64,000 bases of DNA from Acacia acuminata. Its lineage: Eukaryota > Streptophyta > Magnoliopsida > Fabales > Fabaceae. Made by a program: the position numbers and the translations under genes. How positions within the stretch are numbered: the stretch's first letter is position 1; the number at the start of each line of letters is the position of its first letter. Under the pieces are notes generated by a model. The model ran no database searches and was not told where the DNA came from. It saw only the letters and a list, made by a program, of their open reading frames with translations. The stretch is taken from positions 1,674,001 to 1,738,000 of the forward strand of contig JAFJYI010000082.1 of assembly GCA_019022655.1 (NCBI GenBank), given 5' to 3'. Shown here one piece after another: positions 23,081 through 33,068 of this stretch.

Positions 23081-24070
23081 CATGAACAAGTCATGGCAGA
23101 TTTCCATACTTATCAACGCCGCGAGAGCTCTACCAGGACATCGTCTCTATCGGCTTGCAGATGCCTCCGGGCATTGTCGGTGCAGCATACAAGACATATC
23201 CGATATCAATTGACAGAAAGATTTGACGAGTTTATGCATATGGACTGTTTAGATATACAAAGTGGCTTCAACTTGCAATCTTGTAAGTTTTTTTTACCCT
23301 TTAATTATGTCAATACTCTTTTTTTGTTTAATATATTCAACAACACTTATCATTTTATTTCGATCGTAGTGTCTCGCCACGACATACGCAAAAAGGGAGA
23401 CCTATTGGATTCGTATGGATTCTTATGTCCTGGATCCACGGCTTCGGCTCGCAATATCTTAGCCGGGAGGGCCATTTATGTTGGTTTAACAATGGGCGAC
23501 ATAAAATCGTCTTGTTATCTAGCGACAATACATGAAGGGTGCGTATTTTTTTTTTTGTCTATATAAGATTTTTAAGGAAAAAATGCTTTTTTATCTTAGT
23601 TTAATATTAATATGTATATGTTGTAGTGCTCATTGGACCCGTGCGTTGTTTGTCCCTCCAAGAACGCATGTTATTGGTTCGATTCCATAGGTGGCGGAGC
23701 CAAGGCGAGGATATCAAAACCATGTTTGCCGAGTAAGTAAATTTTTGTCTAAATCATCGATTCTTTTTTTAAATGAATTGTTTTCTTGTTTGTTAATTTC
23801 CATTTTAATGATAGTGGTCTTAGGACATATAGGCAGTTGCCGGAGCACGGGAGCGGGTGGACCGAAGTGGTTTTATCCTAAGGTAAGTAGTTTCAATTCA
23901 AGTTTTTTCCGAGACACAAGTAGCTTTTGTTTAACAATTTGTTTTTTATTTATAGTGCCATCACCAACCAGGCCACACCGAGTGCGAGATACTACGTTAT
24001 CAATTGGATGCAATCTATCGTTTCCGCCGGGACGTACTACCGGCTTGCAAAATGTACGTAATGCTCCGTG
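23081..24070 (+). pseudogene. Ulp1/C48-like protease domain in CACTA 1
   Basis: Exons separated by short introns. LTMGDIKSSCYLATIHEG is followed by an intron at about 23,539-23,625; splicing gives IHEGAHWT, with the catalytic His-Trp pair. A one-base frameshift later comes VVCPSKNACYWFDSIGGGAK, with the catalytic Asp in YWFDS. PKWFYPK (23,859) and CHHQPGHTEC (23,958) lead, after another one-base shift, into RYYVINWMQSIVSAG, the strand-helix after the catalytic Cys. His, Asp and Cys landmarks are thus all visible in order. The upstream exon (23,081-23,282) is unrecognised. The domain is known from some plant CACTA and Mutator elements; its role there is unclear. It is broken by at least two shifts. 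Confidence 0.7.
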
Positions 24071-25185
24071 ATCCTCAAATGATGATATTTTTTGTTGTGG
24101 TACTTCGGTTGTTAATTATACCTAGTTTTCCAATTTACGCTTTTTTAAATGCGAGGATCCGTACTCACGGGATGACATCGATTCGATTCGAGACATGATG
24201 GCTAGATATCTTCTTGAACATGGCTCAATGTGAATATATAGGCAAGTCATTACTTGTTAGGGTGATTGTCATTGTCAAACTTATTAAGTTTGTGATGACA
24301 TCGGTTTACGTAAATTATTGGTGTTGCTCTTGAATTTGCCACTATAATTCTTGTGAATATGAGGTTAGATCACTTGTTTAATTCTGGAAATAGATCACTG
24401 TCATATGAGGTTTGATTTTGCCATTACACCTTATCGCATTTGATTTTCCAATAACCAAGACTTGAGAATTTTGTTGAATCATACCATCATAAGCGATTTT
24501 CTTGCAAGTTTTATGTGGGGTTTTTGCTTGGGAGGGTTTGATTCGGTTGTGTGTGGTACCGTGATTTAAAGGTGGCTCTCATTCACTTTAGCTGAAACCT
24601 TGAAATTCTGTTAAGCTTCGTGTTCAAAAGTCATTTCGCTATATATATTTGCCTCTTGTCGCATATCGTGTTATTTGCCAATTGAAGGGAATGTTGATGC
24701 TATCTAATTGCCGCATTAAATTGTGAAAGCTGTTGTGAAATTTTGGAGATTAATTGCCTCCAAATGTGAGAAAAATTTGTTGTCATGGTGGTGCTTTGTT
24801 TGTTGTTTTTGGTCTAGTTTTAGTAACCAAAATCTAGGTCATACATTCTTTCTTTTCGTTGTTGAAGTTCTTTGAAAGTTTCGATCGCCTTCTTAAGTGA
24901 CTTTCCCGAACTTGCCTTCTTACATTCTTGCATCCTCATGGTTATGTTGGAAGCTAAGTTGTGAATTTGATTGATTTTGTTGACATGATTAGAACATATA
25001 TATTGTCCTTCTCTTGTATGTGGAGCCAATTCTTTTGTTGAAGTCACTTTTACAATTTTCTTATTGAACCACGGTATTCTTGATGGAATGCACATACATA
25101 ATATAATATGCGCTTAATTATTTTGTGAAGCATTTGCAACAAATTGGCCAAACAAAACGCAAAAAGCGCATTTTTTTTAAAAAAA
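24071..25185. other. CACTA 1 right internal non-coding part
   Basis: AT-rich DNA between the protease remnant and the right subterminal repeats. A minus-strand frame at 24,820-25,095 (KKAIETFKELQQRKERMYDL) has coding-like charge pattern but no recognised family. Confidence 0.45.
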
Positions 25186-25510
25186 AAAATACATTAAGGC
25201 GCGACCGAAAAAGATTTCGGGCGTCTTTGGGTGATAATAGGCGACCGAAAAGGTTTGTGTCACCTCATATGGGCAATGAGGCGACCGAAAGAGTTTCGGG
25301 TCGCCTCATATGGGAAATAAGGCGACTGAAAAGGTTTCGTCGCCTCATATGAGAAATGAGGCGACTCGAAAAGGTTTGGTCGCCTCATATGAGGCGATTT
25401 TGAAACCATTTCGGTGTCGCCTAATACTCATATGAGGCGACGAACACCTTTCAAAGTCGCCTCATATGAGGCGACCGAACCCATTTCAGTCTCCTCATAT
25501 GGAAATATAC
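25186..25510. repeat. CACTA 1 right subterminal repeats
   Basis: About ten copies of GAGGCGACCGAAA...TTTCGGTCGCCTCATATG in both orientations, the same core as the left subterminal repeats. The right TIR follows at 25,582-25,594. Confidence 0.9.
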
Positions 25511-25594
25511 TACTACACTCTCCCCAACGTCCCTAAGAATAAGGACGTTAATTGGGTCTTTTTTAGGTCGTCTTTTAAGTATTTTGTAGTAGTG

Positions 25595-26097
25595 TGTGTA
25601 TCAATTTTAGTTCCCCTTAAGTATTATGTGCTTTCTAGAGAACTGAATAATAACTCCCAGTCTTTGGGGGATGTATGCATTAGTTGAGCTGCCAATTTAC
25701 TTCGGGCAGTGGGTCTCTATATTCTGTGACCTTCACTTTTCTTCTAGCCTGATTAACCATCTTTTCAAGCTGCTAGTGGAATGTTTTACCAAGTACTACG
25801 TAGTGCGAGAAGCTATCGGGCATTTTCGTGTGCTTAAGAAACTTGATGTTAGTCATTTGTTGTAGAGCTATGCATTTGATGTTTTGAAAGAAAAAGCATA
25901 CTTGTAGTTCTTCTTGCGAGAGAGCAGAAAAGATTGTATGCTTTTACTTGGCTTATAATTTGTAATATTTTGTTTTTGCTATGTAAACTCTAATGATTGT
26001 TACAATTTATTTTTATGATATACAAATTTTTTTATTTTCTAATTTTTAATATTTTTTTATATAATTATTTTATTTTTTATATTTTTTTTAAAATAAA
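25595..26097. other. Continuation of the host sequence of CACTA 1
   Basis: This joins 14,970 once CACTA 1 is removed. A plus-strand frame (25,671-25,865) ends LGxxRVLKKLDVSHLL-like but has no recognised domain. The segment reads as intron or 3' untranslated DNA, ending in an AT run before the older CACTA subterminal repeats. Confidence 0.45.
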
Positions 26098-26479
26098 TTG
26101 AAATTTGCGAGGGAAAAGTCTTTCCCTCGCAAAAACCTCGATTTTGCAAGGGAAACACATTCCTTTGCAAATTTCATCATTTGCGAGGAAGAATTTTCCC
26201 TCGCAAATACCGGAATTTGCGAGGGAAAATCATTCCCTCGCAAAACCCAAGATTTTGCGAGGGAAAAATTTTCCCTCATAAATTCCAATATTTGCGAGGG
26301 AAAATTCTTCCCTCACAAAATCTAGAATTTGTGAGGGAAAAAAGTATTTTTGCGACGTAAAAGTGATTTGCGAGGCCCATTTTTGCGACGGACGTTATTC
26401 CGTCGTAGACTAGTTCGCGACGGAAAACGGCTTTTTTTGCGAGGAATTTTTCGTCGCAAAACCAGCTTTTTTTGTAGTG
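26098..26479. mobile_element. Right end of an older CACTA element
   Basis: About ten copies of TTTGCGAGGGAAA/TTTCCCTCGCAAA alternate in orientation, followed by GACGG-type variants and the terminus TTTTTTTGTAGTG at 26,467-26,479, the complement of CACTACAAAAAAA. The body of the element must lie to the left, in 13,62x-14,970 plus 25,595-26,097, which holds the SAC exon. Its left terminus was not found. The repeats are the same family as those at 56,393-57,715. Confidence 0.85.
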
Positions 26480-26685
26480 CTTGTTAAAATGCTTTTATTA
26501 TACATTTGGCCCTCAAATATTTTTTTAATTAGTTAATGAGTATACATTTGGCCGCCAAATATTTTTTTTAATTAGTTAATAAGTATAGATTTGACTCCTA
26601 AATATTTATTCTAAAGTCGCCACTATCATCTAAGTATACAATTTTTTATTCATCAAAGTACTTTCACACTTCCCTATATCAATTA
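26480..26685. repeat. Dispersed repeat, second copy
   Basis: Collinear with 8,425-8,629 up to the left MITE boundary. It begins directly after the CACTA terminus. Confidence 0.7.
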
Positions 26686-27040
26686 GGGAAAATCTACCTT
26701 AGGGCCTAAAGTAGCAAAAAAAAATGTCAAAAAAGGCCTTAGGGTCTTTTTCTAGTATTATTTCATAAACGTTAACAACTAAATCAGTATCATTAACAAC
26801 TAAATCAATATACGTTAACAACTAAATCAGTATCTGTTAATAACAATTTCCTAACAACTAAATCAGTACCATTAACAACTAAATCAGTCCCCCGTTAACA
26901 ACTATATCAGTAGGCGTTAATAACTAACATTTTATAAAATAATCCCAGAAAAGGCCCTGGGGCCTTTTTTGACAAGTGACTTTTTTGGGGGTCTTTTTTG
27001 ACATTTTTTTGCTAGTTTGGACCCTGAGATTGACTTTCCC
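26686..27040. mobile_element. Mutator-type MITE copy B, unsplit
   Basis: Starts GGGAAAATCTACC and ends TTGACTTTCCC. Long degenerate inverted arms include GTAGCAAAAAAAAATGTCAA on the left against GTCAAAAAAGACC and TAGCAAAAAAATGTC read from the right. Flanking 9-mers TATCAATTA (26,677-26,685) and TATCCTTTA (27,041-27,049) match at 7 of 9, in line with a Mutator-type target duplication. The middle holds tandem AACAACTAAATCAGTACC units. It shows what MITE copy A looked like before MULE 1 entered: here AGCAAAAAAAAATGTC is continuous. Confidence 0.8.
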
Positions 27041-27049
27041 TATCCTTTA

Positions 27050-28287
27050 CGCACTGAATCCCATATGGGTGGTCCGATATATAAGGATTCTATTCATCTG
27101 AAATTTTAAGTTGATCTTTCTGTTTTTATCTTAATTAAATATGTCACTCATTATTAATCCCAATAAATTTTCACACTTTATCTTTTATATACACTCTTTC
27201 TTAAAGAGGGGTATAATTAAAAAGAAAGATACATAAATTACATATTTATTATTTTTAACTTACATTTTCAATCACATAATTTTGGTAATTTCGTTTTTCT
27301 TTATAAAAAAAAAGATATCTACTCCTTGGGGCCCCAAATATGGGTTGCCTTTTAAAAGAAATTCTTAGTCCGTAGTATAAGTCATATGTTGGGTCAATAG
27401 TAAACCTTTCCAGATATTAATAAATGAACAACATCTCTTTACTTCAATTGAGGTGACTTATAATATAAACAGGATACAGTGTATGAATTTTCATTATCCT
27501 TCGATAATTTATGTAGTTTTAATTACGTTTGTCTTTCTCCCAGCGGATTAATGAGAATTAGAGATTTTCAAACTTCACGTACCTAAAAGGCGCTTTGAGA
27601 AAATGTATGTATGGGTATATTCAGTTCACACATGGACTTAGACTTGGTGCTTTCAATAATTCTGGGATTTCCGCAACCGTGCCTGCACCCATCCTCTTCC
27701 TTCTAGAAGGCTCTCTCAATATTTAGGGTGGGAGGCACTACATTTTACTAAAATAAAAAGATTAGGGAAAAGTCCTGTTTGAAGGACTTGAATTGGATCA
27801 AGTCCCATATCAATAATTTCTAATTATGAAATCCTATAGAGCATCGGTACTTTTTACGTATAACAACATATCAAGTCCTTCTTAATATTGATAGAGTATG
27901 TTAGGATCGAACACGTGTTATATGAGAGAAGTTTTCAGCCTCTACAACATGAAATTCAAATATTAATAACATATCACATCCTTCTAATCAACAAGATTTT
28001 CAAATAAGCACTTTTTCCACATTTTTCCTATTAAAATTATATACATTTTTTCGCCAAGACATGCAACAATCACTCAAAAATGGCTTCTTTTCGTCCAAAC
28101 ACATTTTCACCAAAACATGCCCCATGTCAATGAAAGAAGCTGCTCTTTCTGGTATGGTAACCAACGTCAGTCTTTATTTTTGATAAAATTGCTCTACCAA
28201 ATAGTCTAGGTTGTAAAATAATCTAAGGTTAAAACTACATTTTAAAATATATTATTTCAGAAATCTCAAATTTTGTTATGTTTCACA
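27050..28287. other. AT-rich intergenic DNA
   Basis: No domain, no clear repeat with defined ends. Short poly-A/T runs only. Confidence 0.5.
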
Positions 28288-29390
28288 AACAGTTTTGCAA
28301 CCATTTGCGACAAATTTTTTCTTAATTTTATTTAATGATTTTCCTAGACCAAATTGGACGGTTTAAATTATCTGACTTTTTCCCTACATTTTTAATACTT
28401 TTTAAAAAGTAAAATATAAACCGTACTGATCAAGATAAACTATCCATAAGGACAAAGTTGAATCAAGACTGCCCAATCCTTTGTTTTTAAGGACTGCCCA
28501 GTCAAAGTTTGGACCTCAGCATATCACAGATGTACTCTGAATAAAATTTTAGGCCTTTTGGGATAAAGTTTGAACGGCCCAAATAAATCAAAGGCTTGTG
28601 TTGGGATGTTGGCAACTAGAGACTATGGATTGCCAAAAGAAAAACATATGGAGGGACTTGTTGCAGGTATGAACAGAAGGCCTTTCAAGACATTCAATTT
28701 CTGTCAACTAACCAACGGCGAAAGACACCTCATAAAAAGAAGAATACAAGTTCTAATATTAGGAGAGACTTATAGAGGGTTTTAATCTTAATGCTTCCAA
28801 CTGAACACAAATTAGACTGAATTGGCCCCATTTTGTAACTCTCTCTTTCCTTTTCCTTTTTTCAAAACCACCAAAGTGAGTGTTTGGGGAAGCATATCAT
28901 CTCATGATCTTTTTCTCTTATTATCTCTCATGAGCCTATTTAGACCGTTAATTGTAAAGAGGAGGGAAAAATTAAAGTAATGTTGTGACCTTTCAGATTG
29001 ATTAGACGAATATGATTTAAAGATTATGAAGGATGATGAGAAAATGATGATGAAAAAAACTTAATCCGAGTGTTTGGATAACTTTGAAACCGTGATTTTT
29101 TTTTTTTTGCTCGGAAGAAACCGTGATTTCAAAACTTATTTTTGCAAGATGAGACAAAACTTCTTCCCACATGTTTATTTTTTAAATCATAAAAACTAGT
29201 TTTCAAAAACTAATTCAAACATTAAAATAGAAAGTAAATAAAGGGCTTGAGGTTCAAACATTCCTGATGTACCAAAAAAAAAAAAAAAAAAAAAAAACTC
29301 TTGGCACTTTACAATTTTCTGTTTTGAATAATCTCCACAGTTGAAATCAAATATAAAATATAAAATCCGAGAATCGCACCATTTATATGT
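28288..29390. repeat. Segmental duplication, left copy (downstream flank of the ankyrin/PGG gene)
   Basis: Collinear with 51,405-52,385: GCGACAAATTTTTTCT, GATTTTCCTAGACCAA, ACTGCCCAATCCTTTG, GACTATGGATTGCCAAAAGA, GGAGGGACTTGTTGCA and the A22 tract at 29,276 all recur in the same order. It lies downstream of the intact gene, as the right copy lies downstream of the gene's pseudogene. The short frame at 28,570-28,785 belongs to this flank and shows no domain. Confidence 0.8.
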
Positions 29391-29754
29391 TATCATGAAC
29401 ATGACGACTGCATTTAAACTTGTGCTAAATTTCTATTATTTCACTTTTATTTGCATATTTTCTTAGGCTTTATGTATTGAAATTTTTTTTTAACATTTTA
29501 GTAAAATTTAAATGCTAAAAAACACAAACAACCTACAAATACACGTTTTTTACAATATGGCTGACACATCCATGTGATGCTGGGAAAGGTGGAATCTTAT
29601 CTCGCTTTACTCGTCATCATCTGTATCGTCTTCTACTAACAGTCCGTTCTGAGAGCAGTATCTTGGGTATGGGTCCTGAGAGAATATATTGGTCCATGGG
29701 TCTGGTTAGGGTCCAATGACCCTGCCCGTATTGATGCCAAAATGATTTATAGGC
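29391..29754. other. 3' flank of the ankyrin/PGG gene
   Basis: The polyadenylation region of the minus-strand gene must lie here. Minus-strand AATAAA-like signals are not sharply placed. Nothing else recognised. Confidence 0.4.
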
Positions 29755-31543
29755 TTATTGGACCTCATGAATGCCCCTATTCCTTACCCACCTATGCTTT
29801 AACCAGCGAATGCACGCTGCTACGACGTAAATGGCAACCAGTAGATTCAAACCGTTCAAAGTCCAAGTGGCTATGACTATCACTTTATCGATAAGCCCAG
29901 TGTGTGGGGCGATAAGGGTGAGGCCGGAAAAATAAGCATTTAGAAGGCACGTAACAGCCACAGTCATGCCTATAGATAGCAACCGCATCACAACTTTATC
30001 TCTAAGAGGAACTCCACTTACAAGTAAGAGGACAACTATCAGAGATACGGCAAAAGAGATGGTATTGTACATTATGAATTTTTCAAAGTTATGGGGGTCG
30101 CGATAAGCAAGCATGGCTTTTCCTGGGCATGATGCCAAATGGGATCCAATATTCCCAATCTCATATTTGTGGTTCAAGCAGCCAAGAGGTCCTTGAGAGA
30201 GAGAAATGTTGGAACGGGAATTGGGGTTAAAATTGGGATCACTTGGTCTTATACCTTGTTGGATGACACCTCCTGGAGGGTTAGTTATAGCCTGAAAGCT
30301 TATGGATGCAAGGAAAGTAGCCACCAGACTTAGATTCCCCCTCATTTCTGCTACCCAGTTGCCTTTATACCGTAGCCAATTGTCTATACTTTCCAAAACA
30401 TGGCTCCACGAACCCTTCGTTCGCCCATCGCTACCATCTTCGTTCATTATCTTTCGTATTACAAAGCTCTTGGAGTCCTTGGGAATTCGCTTAACAATAT
30501 CAGCGGCAGTATCACCCATGTCGTTCTTCAAGTTCGATGCTTCTGATCTTATCTTTGGAATTGAAACTAGGTACCTCACAGTCTAAACAACAATCAACAG
30601 GTAAATTTAATTTTTCATGCTTGTGACTTGTATATAACACAACCAGGATGAAGAGATCAAAACACAGACCTATGCGAAAGAGTAATAATATGAAAATTTT
30701 AATTCGAATCTTGCCTCCTTGCTACCAATTATTTTTCTTTTCTTTTTCTTTTTCCTAAATTAAAATCTACATATGACAAATGTATTCCTTCCAACATGCG
30801 GTTTTTATTTTAGTTAAAACATTTTATTTTTAAAAATGAAAAAAAAAATTACTGATGGTGGCAAGGAGGCAAGATGTTCACCTGCAGGAAAGGTTATCCA
30901 ACTCAAGTTCAAGTTTAGCTGGTTCCCAAAACTGAACTTAATCATAAAATTAAGTGAAAAAGAGTACCTCAACTTGCTTCAACATAATAGCCAAATGGAG
31001 AATGGTGTTCTTGCCGTCCGAGTCTCCCTCAATGAGCAGGTTATTGTTGTCATAATGAGTAAAAGCTTCCAATTCTTTAAGGATCTCCAAGTGGCTGTAC
31101 ATCACACACAAGTGCAAAATATTTTTCCCCTCAACGCCGAACGTCAAGGACTTTGGCTCTCCTCTGATCAGCTCCAACACAACGTCTCTTCTGCCTCTTA
31201 TAACTGCATAGTGCAGAGGGATTCTTTTTTCTTTGTCAAGAACCAAGCACGCCTCTCCACAAGCTTTTAATAGTTCCTTAACAATGTCGATGTGGCCTTG
31301 TGCAGAAGCCAAGTGAAGAGGCGTGCTTCCGAATGAGTCCAACCCACTGGCGAGGTCGGGACAGTGACCAAGAAGGGCTTTGGTGAAATCGAGGTGGCCA
31401 AGTAAAGCTGATTTGTGTAAGGGGGTTGCAACGGAGGGTGTTTGTGAGCTAACTCTGCGCAAGATCCATGGGTCTTGCTCGAGTAGTGTGTTCAAAGTTG
31501 AAACACAGCCTTTTAGTGCTGCATCGTATAATAGATCGCTCAT
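29755..31543 (-). CDS. Ankyrin-repeat/PGG-domain membrane protein, two exons, 467 aa
   Basis: Exon 1 is 31,543-30,968 and exon 2 is 30,582-29,755 (TAA/TGA-type stop included), joined phase 0 through a 385-bp intron with GAG|GTACTC donor and TTTAG|ACT acceptor. The start ATG at 31,541-31,543 gives MSDLLYDAALKG; an upstream in-frame TTG is not a plant start. Residues 1-195 hold about five ankyrin repeats (TPLHKSALLGHLDFTKALL, STPLHLASAQGHIDIVKELL, IPLHYAVIRGRRDVVLELI, NILHLCVMYSHLEILKELE, NTILHLAIMLKQ). The PGG domain starts near residue 270 with GNLSLVATFLASISFQA and NPPGG, and four membrane segments fill the C-terminal part. This architecture is that of ACD6/BDA1-related plant proteins, which act at membranes in defence signalling. 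The gene appears intact. A truncated paralogue is at 55,950-56,392. Confidence 0.92.
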
Positions 31544-31627
31544 TCTCCCTTCTTCACTGTTATCAGCTATTGTGAATTCCAATTTTGCGTGTTGATGTGG
31601 AAGTGGATGTGGGCGTTTGTGTGGAAA

Positions 31628-31637
31628 CTATTTATAG
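31628..31637 (-). promoter_or_regulatory. TATA box of the ankyrin/PGG gene
   Basis: Minus-strand CTATAAATAG lies about 90 bp upstream of the ATG, giving a predicted start near 31,600 and a leader of about 60 nt. It is followed downstream by CA-rich leader sequence, common in plant 5' untranslated regions. Confidence 0.65.
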
Positions 31638-31644
31638 ACCTACC

Positions 31645-32271
31645 ATGTCACTATTCACATCTGTTTCTGTCCTGCTAGTAGGCCTTCTCGGCGTCAGGAA
31701 ACTTCTGGAGTTGTTGGGCTGGATGCCATTGGAGGAGAGCCAGGCACAAGGTTTGAAAGGGAGGTGAAAAGACAAAAAAGGGGAAAATTCAATTTTTTCT
31801 TAATAAAAAAATGTGTCTCATGATCATAATGCCCTCGAAATTAACTGTCCAACTTGAAAGGGACACTTTTAATATATATATATATATTTGTGACGTAGCA
31901 ATATAAAATTGACTAATAAATTTAAAAACAACCCATTTATAATTTCTTTTGTGTGACCTCTAAATTATCTTTTAAAAAAACTTAATGATATGATACTAGT
32001 GAAACTTTTGGGTGACCTCAGTGCCCGTGGGAGAAGCTAGTATTATGATCAAGACATCAACTCAGTCTGAAACAACTGGCATGGCACATTAGTCACACAA
32101 ACGCTATCAATTGCACACAAGAAATTATAGCGAACCCGACAAAATGTGCGACCCCTTGCTGCTGGTCAACAATTGAATATTTATATTTATTTTGATTTTT
32201 TATTATTTTGGTTTCACTGTTTATTACCTTAAAAAAATCTCATCTAAAATTGTTTGAAAGAATAAGGGCCT
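31645..32271. other. Upstream flank of the ankyrin/PGG gene, no gene seen
   Basis: AT-rich with a (TA) run at 31,874-31,886. Distal promoter elements of the gene could be here but none was recognised. Confidence 0.45.
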
Positions 32272-32748
32272 TAAATGCCATTGGAAGTTTTTTTCCGAAA
32301 GACTAGTAAATGGAAGTTTTTTTGGACAAAAAATGCCACGGAAGTTCACAAGACGTAGTAATTTTTCCCGAAAGTATTATCAGTTTTCGCGAGGAGCAAT
32401 TTTGCCCCGGAAGTTTTCGTTGAGGACTAATTTTGCCCCAAAAGTTTATACTAAGGAGCAATTTTGCCTCGGAAGTTTACAAAACGTAGTAATTTTTCCC
32501 TTCTGTCCCCAAATATTAAATTTAACTATTAAATTAGTCAAAAATCACACATGTCATGCCTTGAAAAGGTCGAATTTGAAGTCAAAGAAGGAGATCCTTC
32601 AGATGTTGAAATCAAGGCGGCCGAATTTGTGAAGCCGAAGCGGTCAAAGGATTTGAAAGGTACGTCATAAAATGCAAATGAAATGCAAAACGAGAAATGA
32701 ATTGTTCCAAAAATTGGTTCAGTAAAACAAATCAATAGTGATAATATT
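32272..32748. repeat. Direct repeat copy 1 flanking the LINE
   Basis: About 475 bp, roughly 90% identical by eye to 37,421-37,905. It starts ATGCCATTGGAAGTTTTTT, contains three to four units related to GAAGTTTTCGNTGAGGANCA + ATTTTGCC, and ends CAATAGTGATAATATTTT. Its right edge is the left LINE junction. Confidence 0.85.
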
Positions 32749-32768
32749 TTGAGGCTGATGACCCTAGT

Positions 32769-33068
32769 TTGGAGGGGAGTAGAAAATGCAGGAGATTACT
32801 TTTTGAGGCTGAGGATAAGCCATCTGAGGGTATGAGCAAGGTGGGTGGAGTTCATAAGGGGAAAGGCAGGAATTTTCGTTCTGTTAAAAAATTCCTTCGT
32901 CGGCCTAAGGCAGTGAGACTAGGCCCTGCTATTGGAACCCCTTCTCCTATTGAGATTGATTTTCCAGAAAGTTGGTTGGGTACTGGTAATGCAATGGATA
33001 AGGATATGGGCTCTTCTTGTGTGAGTAACGCCGGTGGTTGGATGGGACCAACCACCGATGCGCCATGA
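32769..33068 (+). pseudogene. LINE ORF1 C-terminal remnant
   Basis: About 99 codons, basic in the first half (KGRNFRSVKKFLRRPKAVR), ending GPTTDAP with stop TGA at 33,066-33,068. The usual N-terminal DUF4283 and zinc-knuckle parts of plant L1 ORF1 are absent, so the element is truncated inside ORF1. Its stop overlaps the ORF2 start codon (ATGA). Confidence 0.6.

Larger units (their letters stand above)
14971..25594 (+). mobile_element. CACTA 1 (En/Spm-type element, 10.6 kb, complete ends)
   Basis: Left end CACTACTACAAAAATG and right end TTTTGTAGTAGTG are inverted over 13 bp. The 3-bp target duplication TGT (14,968-14,970 and 25,595-25,597) is exact, as expected for CACTA elements. Subterminal regions at both ends carry the same GGCGACC-type repeats. 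The interior encodes, left to right, a leader, a TNPD-like transposase, a TNPA/PF03004-like protein and an Ulp1-like protease, all damaged by frameshifts. The ends are well kept, so it inserted fairly late, but it is no longer autonomous. Confidence 0.95.

Noticed and set aside
31543..31582. Upstream in-frame extension of the ankyrin protein by 13 residues
   Set aside because: It would need a TTG start; the ATG at 31,543 sits at a normal distance from the TATA box.
30836..31595. Plus-strand frames opposite the ankyrin gene
   Set aside because: Antisense shadows of exon 1 and the promoter region.
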